Part shown: positions 37,861 through 41,329 of the stretch, in pieces
Layout: each line of letters opens with the position of its first letter
Numbering within the stretch: the first letter of the stretch is position 1
The notes under the pieces: generated by a model
What the model saw: the letters and a program-made list of their open reading frames with translations, nothing else
The model's database searches: none
What the model was told of the DNA's origin: nothing
Made by a program: the position numbers and the translations under genes
Source of the DNA: an uncultured Bryobacteraceae bacterium
GTDB taxonomy: Bacteria; Acidobacteriota; Terriglobia; Bryobacterales; Bryobacteraceae
Direction of reading: 5' to 3'
Assembly (NCBI GenBank): GCA_938003835.1
Contig: CALKXJ010000009.1
Coordinates: forward strand, 1-41,329
Length of the DNA: 41,329 nucleotides

Positions 37861-38367
37861 TCAAGCCTCCGGGGATTCGGCGGAGCCTTCCGGAGCGCTC
37901 TCCTCGGCGGCAGGAGCGGCCGCTCGGGCCTCTTCGAGCACCTGACGCGCCCGCTCGAGATCATGCTTGGGGACACGGACGACGAAGCGGAGGTTCGGGT
38001 AGAGCGGCGCGCCTACGAGCACGCTCTGGATCCCGTTGGCCTCGAGCAGGGAGCGCACCGAGAGGGCCTCCATCTCCGCTGTGGTTCCCATGGCGTCGAA
38101 GATCGTCTCGAGGTCGAGATCATGCGAGGGGTCGCCCGGCTCGGGGGGCGTCTCGCCGGCGGAGCGGATGAGTTCCTCGGCGCGGGCAGCCTGCGAGGCG
38201 GGCACGCGAACTTCCCAGACGCCCGGCGGGACCTCCGGGGCGGAGTCGTCGCAAACCACCGGCGCCAGGCCCGCCTCCTCGAGCAAAGCCCGGATCTCCT
38301 CCGCGTCCTCTTCGGCGGAGTGGTCCCCGGAGCGGAAGACGACGACCAGCTCGCCCTGTTCGTCCAT
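37861..38367 (-). CDS. DUF2007-like signal-transducing protein with two repeated domains
   Basis: A 168-aa acidic protein. ATG 38367 follows GGGGGG and directly opens the first domain (ELVVVFRSGDHSAEEDAEEIRALLEEAGLAPVVCDD ... WEVRVPASQAARAEELIRSA). The second domain (DLETIFDAMGTTAEMEALSVRSLLEANGIQSVLVGAPLYPNLRFVVRVPKHDLERARQVLEEA) has the same strand-helix-strand layout as DUF2007 (EAxxIxSLLEAxGI...VxVPxxDxxxAxxIL). A tail rich in A, E and S ends it. It has no signal peptide. The role of DUF2007 is poorly known; it may bind a small ligand or a protein. It ends just after the ligase gene, on the other strand. Confidence 0.8.
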   Translation of the reverse strand: MDEQGELVVVFRSGDHSAEEDAEEIRALLEEAGLAPVVCDDSAPEVPPGVWEVRVPASQAARAEELIRSAGETPPEPGDPSHDLDLETIFDAMGTTAEMEALSVRSLLEANGIQSVLVGAPLYPNLRFVVRVPKHDLERARQVLEEARAAAPAAEESAPEGSAESPEA

Positions 38368-38393
38368 ACCCCCCAAGAATACCAGACGGTCGG

Positions 38394-38414
38394 CCCCTGA
38401 TATACTCACAGGGG
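38394..38414 (+). promoter_or_regulatory. Inverted repeat around a -10-like TATACT
   Basis: CCCCTG (38394-38399) and CAGGGG (38409-38414) flank TATACT (38401-38406), 13 to 33 bases before the first Gfo/Idh gene. It may be an operator overlapping that gene's promoter. No -35 hexamer is evident. Confidence 0.35.
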
Positions 38415-38426
38415 AACTTTGGAACC

Positions 38427-39743
38427 ATGTCGAGCAACAAGACTCTTGCCCGCCGCAGCTTCCTCCAGCAGGCCGCCTCCGGCCTGGCACTGGGCGCGCC
38501 GGCCCTGCTGGCGCAACGCAAACCCAACGAGAAGATCGGCGTCGCCGTCATCGGCGTCGGCACGCGCGGCTTCTACCTGATGAAGGAGTTCGAGGCGATC
38601 GAGGACGTCGAGGTCCGCTCGGTCTGCGACCTTTACGACGGCAACCTCAAACGCGCCCGCGAAGCGAGCAAGAACGACCGGCTGCGCACCACCAAGGAAT
38701 GGGAGCGAGTGATCGCCGACCCGGATATCGACGCGGTGGTGATCGCCACGCCCGATTTCTGGCACGCGCCAATGACGATCGCCGCCGCCGAGGCCAAGAA
38801 GGATGTCTACGTCGAGAAGGCCTGGTGCGTGACGCTGGATGAAGCCAAGCGGATGCGCAAGGCGATCCTGGCCAACGGCATCGTCATGCAGCTCGGCCAC
38901 AACTACAACAGCGAGGGCACCTTCCACAAGGCGCGGGAGATCTATCGCTCAGGCGAGCTCGGCAAGGTGACCACCATCCGGCTCTATATCGACCGCACGC
39001 GTGCGTGGCCGGAGTGGCAGTTCTTCCAGGACTACAACATCATCGAGATGCCCAAGGATGCCGGGCCGCAGACCATCGATTGGGAGCGGTTCCAGGCGGC
39101 GGCGCCCGTCAAGCGAGAGTTCGACGCCGAGCGGTTCTTCCTCTGGCGCAAGTGGTGGGAGTACGGCACGGGCATCGCCGGCGACTTGATGAGCCACCTG
39201 TGGGACTCGGCCAACATGGTCACGGGCATGGGCGTTCCCGCTTCGGCGGTTACCCAGGGCGGCGTCTATTTCTGGAAGGACGGCCGTGACGTACCCGACA
39301 CCTGGAACGTGATGTTCGACTACCCGCATAAGGAGCTGGTCGTCACCTTCCAGTGCACCTTCAACAATCGCCATTACGGCGAGGTGGAACAGTTCCTGGG
39401 CCGCGACGGTACGCTCGAGGTGTCACCGATGTTCTGCCGGGTTTTCGCTCCCGAATGGAAGCCGGAATTCCGCGAGCGCGAGAAGGCGGCCGCCGAGCTG
39501 GCGCGCAAGGTGGGCCTGGCGCCGCGCGACTTTCCCGTTCCTCCCGTCTTTTCGATGGGACGTGGCGAGCTTCCGGTGAGTTCGCACTGGCAGAACTTCA
39601 TCGACTGCGTCAAGAGCCGGGCGATGCCGCGCTGCGGCGTGCACCAGGCCTTTGAAGAGGCCGTCGCGGTGATAATGTCGGTGGAGGCCTTCAAGCGCGA
39701 GACGAAGGTGCGCTGGGATCCGCAACGCGAAGAGATCATCTAA
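38427..39743 (+). CDS. Tat-exported Gfo/Idh/MocA oxidoreductase
   Basis: A 438-aa NAD(P)-dependent oxidoreductase. The twin-arginine leader is LARRSFLQQAASGLALGAPALLAQ. The Rossmann fold is IGVAVIGVGTRGFYLMKEFEAIEDVEVRSVCDLYDG, and DAVVIATPDFWHAPMTIAAAEAKKDVYVEKAWCVT replaces the usual EKP with EKA, keeping the catalytic Lys. The C-terminal domain (residues about 150-400) has GELGKVTTIRLY, GIAGDLMSHLWDSANMVTG and VSSHWQNFIDCVKSRAMPRCGVHQAFEEAVAVIMSVEAF. Such exported members, common in acidobacteria and planctomycetes, are thought to carry their cofactor folded in and to act on sugars in the periplasm. The substrate is unknown. Confidence 0.92.
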   Translation: MSSNKTLARRSFLQQAASGLALGAPALLAQRKPNEKIGVAVIGVGTRGFYLMKEFEAIEDVEVRSVCDLYDGNLKRAREASKNDRLRTTKEWERVIADPDIDAVVIATPDFWHAPMTIAAAEAKKDVYVEKAWCVTLDEAKRMRKAILANGIVMQLGHNYNSEGTFHKAREIYRSGELGKVTTIRLYIDRTRAWPEWQFFQDYNIIEMPKDAGPQTIDWERFQAAAPVKREFDAERFFLWRKWWEYGTGIAGDLMSHLWDSANMVTGMGVPASAVTQGGVYFWKDGRDVPDTWNVMFDYPHKELVVTFQCTFNNRHYGEVEQFLGRDGTLEVSPMFCRVFAPEWKPEFREREKAAAELARKVGLAPRDFPVPPVFSMGRGELPVSSHWQNFIDCVKSRAMPRCGVHQAFEEAVAVIMSVEAFKRETKVRWDPQREEII

Positions 39744-39773
39744 ATCGGGGACAGTATACGAATTCCCCAATTT
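39742..39773. repeat. REP-like palindromic element, copy 2
   Basis: The arms AAATCGGGGA and TCCCCAATTT pair except for one position, with a 12-base centre holding GTATAC. It begins inside the TAA stop of the upstream oxidoreductase gene and fills the gap to the convergent gene, whose stop is at 39799. In inverted orientation it matches copy 1 at 6134-6168. It could serve as a bidirectional terminator. Confidence 0.65.
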
Positions 39774-39798
39774 CCGCCGCCCCGGCGCGCGCCTGAGC

Positions 39799-41031
39799 TT
39801 AGCCAATCCTGGGTAATTCGTAGCCTTGGCGGCGCGGCCGGGCGAGCAGGCTGTTGGCCTGCTCGTCGCCGACGAAGCGCTCGGCCTGGGGATCCCAGAC
39901 GAGCTTGCGACCGAGATCCCGGCAGATGTTCACCAGATGGCAGAGCGTGGTGGCGCGGTGGCCGGCCTCCTCGTGGGCGTTGGGCTTCTTGCGCGTCCGG
40001 ACACATTCAAGAAAGTTCTCGATGTGGTGGCGATTCTCGCCGGGGCCCTCGGGGGTGTCGGGCGGTGCGCCTTTGAGCAGGTCCGGAGGATCGGCCTCGC
40101 AGGTGCCGCGCTTGATCTCCAGGCGCCAGCCGTCGCCCACAAAGATGGCGCCCAGATCGGAGTGGTCCGGGCGCTTGGCGCCGTGGAGTTTCACGAGCAC
40201 GCCGTTGGCGTAGCGCATGGTGACCTTGGCCTCGTAAGCGTCCGATTCCGGCCAGATCTCGACCGGCCCCGTGTCGTCGGTGCCGAGGGCGCATTGGACC
40301 TGATCGAGTGAATGCGTGCCCCAGCCGGTGACGCCCCAGGACTGGCCGCCGCCGTCGTAATCCCACCACCAGGCCCAACGCCGGCGCAGGAGCCGGTGGT
40401 AGGGCCTGAGCTCCGTCTGATTGCACCACTGGTCCCAGTCCATGCCTTCCGGCACGGGCTCCGCCGGACGCGGATACCAACCCGTCGGCCCCTCGAAGTT
40501 GCACACCAGCACCTCGCGCACCTTGCCGAACCTGCCTTCTCGCACCTGACGGCTCGCCCAAACGTTGATGGGGATCGAACGCTGCTGCGTGCCCGTCTGA
40601 AGGATGCGCCCGTAGCGGCGCACGGCATCGCACAGCGCGCGGCCCTCGGCCACGGTGAGCGTCAGCGGCTTCTCGCCGTAGACGTCCAGGCCCGCCTGCA
40701 AGCAGTGGATCATGATCAGGACCCGGGCGTGGGTGGTCGTCTCGACGAAGACCGCGTCGAGCTTTTCGCCTTCCAGCATGCGCCGGTAATCGTCGTAGAT
40801 CTTCCAGCGCTCGCCGCTCGGCTTGATCTTCGCCGCCTCGTAGCATTGCCGCACCCAACAGTCGGCCACGGCGACGATATCGGCGCCGGGAAATTCCTCA
40901 TGCTGGATCAGCCAGCGGGCGCGGCCGCCGAGCCCGATGAAGGCCAGCCGGAGGCGGTCGTTGGCGCCGAAGACGGAGTGCGGAACCACCAGCGGGGCGG
41001 TGGCGGTTTTCAGGAGTTGGCGACGATTCAT
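39799..41031 (-). CDS. Tat-exported Gfo/Idh/MocA oxidoreductase
   Basis: A 410-aa relative of the gene at 38427 but in the opposite direction. Leader MNRRQLLKTATAPLVVPHSVFG carries the twin arginines. The Rossmann segment is LRLAFIGLGGRARWLIQHEEFPGADIVAVADCW, and the canonical EKP is present in QAGLDVYGEKPLTLTVAEGRAL. The second domain has QTGTQQRSIPINVWASRQVREGRFGKVREVLVCNFEG, DWDQWCNQTELRPYHRLLRRRWAWWWDYDGGGQSWGVTGWGTHSLDQVQCALG and a C-terminal HIENFLECVRTRKKPNAHEEAGHRATTLCHLVNICRDLGRKLVWDP. This is the large Planctomycete/Acidobacteria-type subgroup with a Trp-rich pocket. It probably oxidises or reduces a sugar in the periplasm. Confidence 0.92.
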   Translation of the reverse strand: MNRRQLLKTATAPLVVPHSVFGANDRLRLAFIGLGGRARWLIQHEEFPGADIVAVADCWVRQCYEAAKIKPSGERWKIYDDYRRMLEGEKLDAVFVETTTHARVLIMIHCLQAGLDVYGEKPLTLTVAEGRALCDAVRRYGRILQTGTQQRSIPINVWASRQVREGRFGKVREVLVCNFEGPTGWYPRPAEPVPEGMDWDQWCNQTELRPYHRLLRRRWAWWWDYDGGGQSWGVTGWGTHSLDQVQCALGTDDTGPVEIWPESDAYEAKVTMRYANGVLVKLHGAKRPDHSDLGAIFVGDGWRLEIKRGTCEADPPDLLKGAPPDTPEGPGENRHHIENFLECVRTRKKPNAHEEAGHRATTLCHLVNICRDLGRKLVWDPQAERFVGDEQANSLLARPRRQGYELPRIG

Positions 41032-41108
41032 GGATCGATCCCTGTCCTCATGGTACAGAGTTTGGGGTCCGGAATCGACTCCCGAGCGCCTCGGATAGAC
41101 TGAGAGGG

Positions 41109-41329
41109 ATGGCGGCCTACAAGTTGACCGCTCACGTCAAGGCCGCGGGTTGAGCTTCCAAGCTGGGTCCAAAGGTCTTGGACCGGGTGCTCGCCCGCAT
41201 CCCGCGCGTGGCGGATGAAAACGTACTGGTTGGCTTTGACACGGCCGACGATGCCGGCGTCTACCAGCTGACGCCGGAGTGTGCCCTGGTGCAGACGGTC
41301 GACTTCTTCACGCCCATCGTCGACGATCC
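41109..41329 (+). CDS. selD: Selenide, water dikinase (selenophosphate synthetase), Sec-containing, 3' end outside window
   Basis: The first 73 codons of selD; the gene runs off the right edge. Reading the in-frame TGA at 41151-41153 as selenocysteine (U15) gives KLTAHVKAAGUASKLGPKVLDRVLARIP, then ENVLVGFDTADDAGVYQL and VQTVDFFTPIVDD. E. coli SelD has [20 protein letters not shown] in the same place, so U15 replaces the catalytic Cys17 and the Lys three residues later, in ASK, matches Lys20. The DDAGVYQL and TVDFFTPIVDD segments are the nucleotide/Mg-binding loops. The enzyme makes selenophosphate from selenide and ATP. The start ATG 41109 has GAGAGG close upstream. The gene is divergent from the oxidoreductase. 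Confidence 0.92.
41151..41184 (+). promoter_or_regulatory. Recoded UGA (Sec) and bacterial SECIS hairpin in selD
   Basis: The UGA (41151-41153) is followed after 12 bases by a 7-bp stem GGUCCAA (41166-41172) / UUGGACC (41178-41184) with apical loop AGGUC. With the next U it reads AGGUCU, the apical loop of the E. coli fdhF SECIS that is bound by SelB. Its distance from the UGA fits bacterial SECIS elements. I cannot see the lower stem well. Confidence 0.8.

Noticed and set aside
37861-38490. The 209-codon version of the DUF2007-like gene
   Set aside because: The extra 41 residues overlap the divergent gene's leader and start, are low in family signal, and ATG 38367 has a better ribosome binding site.
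41151-41153. TGA as a true stop, making selD a pseudogene
   Set aside because: The codon is exactly at the Cys/Sec catalytic position, the frame continues with conserved SelD sequence, and a SECIS-like hairpin follows at the right distance.

Overview
The window is high-GC bacterial chromosome, densely coded on both strands, with no gap over about 200 bases lacking a gene. No rRNA, integrase, transposase, phage gene or CRISPR array is visible. The gene content fits an Acidobacteriota genome of the Bryobacterales/Solibacter type. It includes many Tat-exported oxidoreductases and sugar enzymes, an S55 peptidase beside a secreted propeller protein, a NifJ/dihydroorotate-dehydrogenase-like pair, an NYN protein with LOTUS-like repeats, and an ATP-dependent DNA ligase. 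This placement is inferred from gene types, not from a marker gene.

Layout. 1-2344: a partial alpha/beta-hydrolase and a SelA/DgaE-like PLP enzyme with a Tat-like leader. 2355-2430: a tRNA with a CAU anticodon, most like tRNA-Ile2. 2471-7217 (minus): an M16 peptidase pair, a secreted hypothetical protein and a di-heme cytochrome c peroxidase. 7318-14394 (plus): a lone fliM, an S55 peptidase and a propeller/Ig-like protein, a receiver protein with a degenerate GGDEF domain, and a GT4 glycosyltransferase. 14391-19321 (minus): a run of CapA-like protein, RhaT-family transporter, amidohydrolase, TIM-barrel isomerase and a small hypothetical. 19399-24776 (plus): a TPAT-type TRAP transporter operon (TatT lipoprotein, DctP-type binding protein, fused DctQ-DctM) followed 4 bases later by a LamG/propeller protein. 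24835-29422 (minus): NifJ and a DHOD-like protein. 29623-32032 (minus): an enolase-superfamily enzyme and the NYN protein. 32122-37847 (plus): an exported 2-hydroxyacid dehydrogenase, a HutI-like protein that has lost its metal site, glutamate formimidoyltransferase, lipoyl synthase and DNA ligase. 37861-41031: a DUF2007-like protein and two Tat-exported Gfo/Idh/MocA oxidoreductases. 41109-end: the 5' part of selD.

The most notable points are as follows. (1) The gene at the right edge is selenophosphate synthetase, and its catalytic Cys/Sec position is an in-frame UGA. Twelve bases after that UGA is a 7-bp hairpin whose loop carries the AGGUCU sequence of the E. coli fdhF SECIS, so this looks like a true selenoprotein that an ordinary ORF caller would miss. 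(2) The HutI-like protein is full length but has lost its metal ligands, yet it abuts the enzyme that acts next in histidine degradation. (3) A TPAT operon carries an extra secreted gene whose propeller seems to be inserted inside a LamG domain. (4) Two copies of a REP-like palindrome each sit directly at a stop codon, about 33 kb apart.
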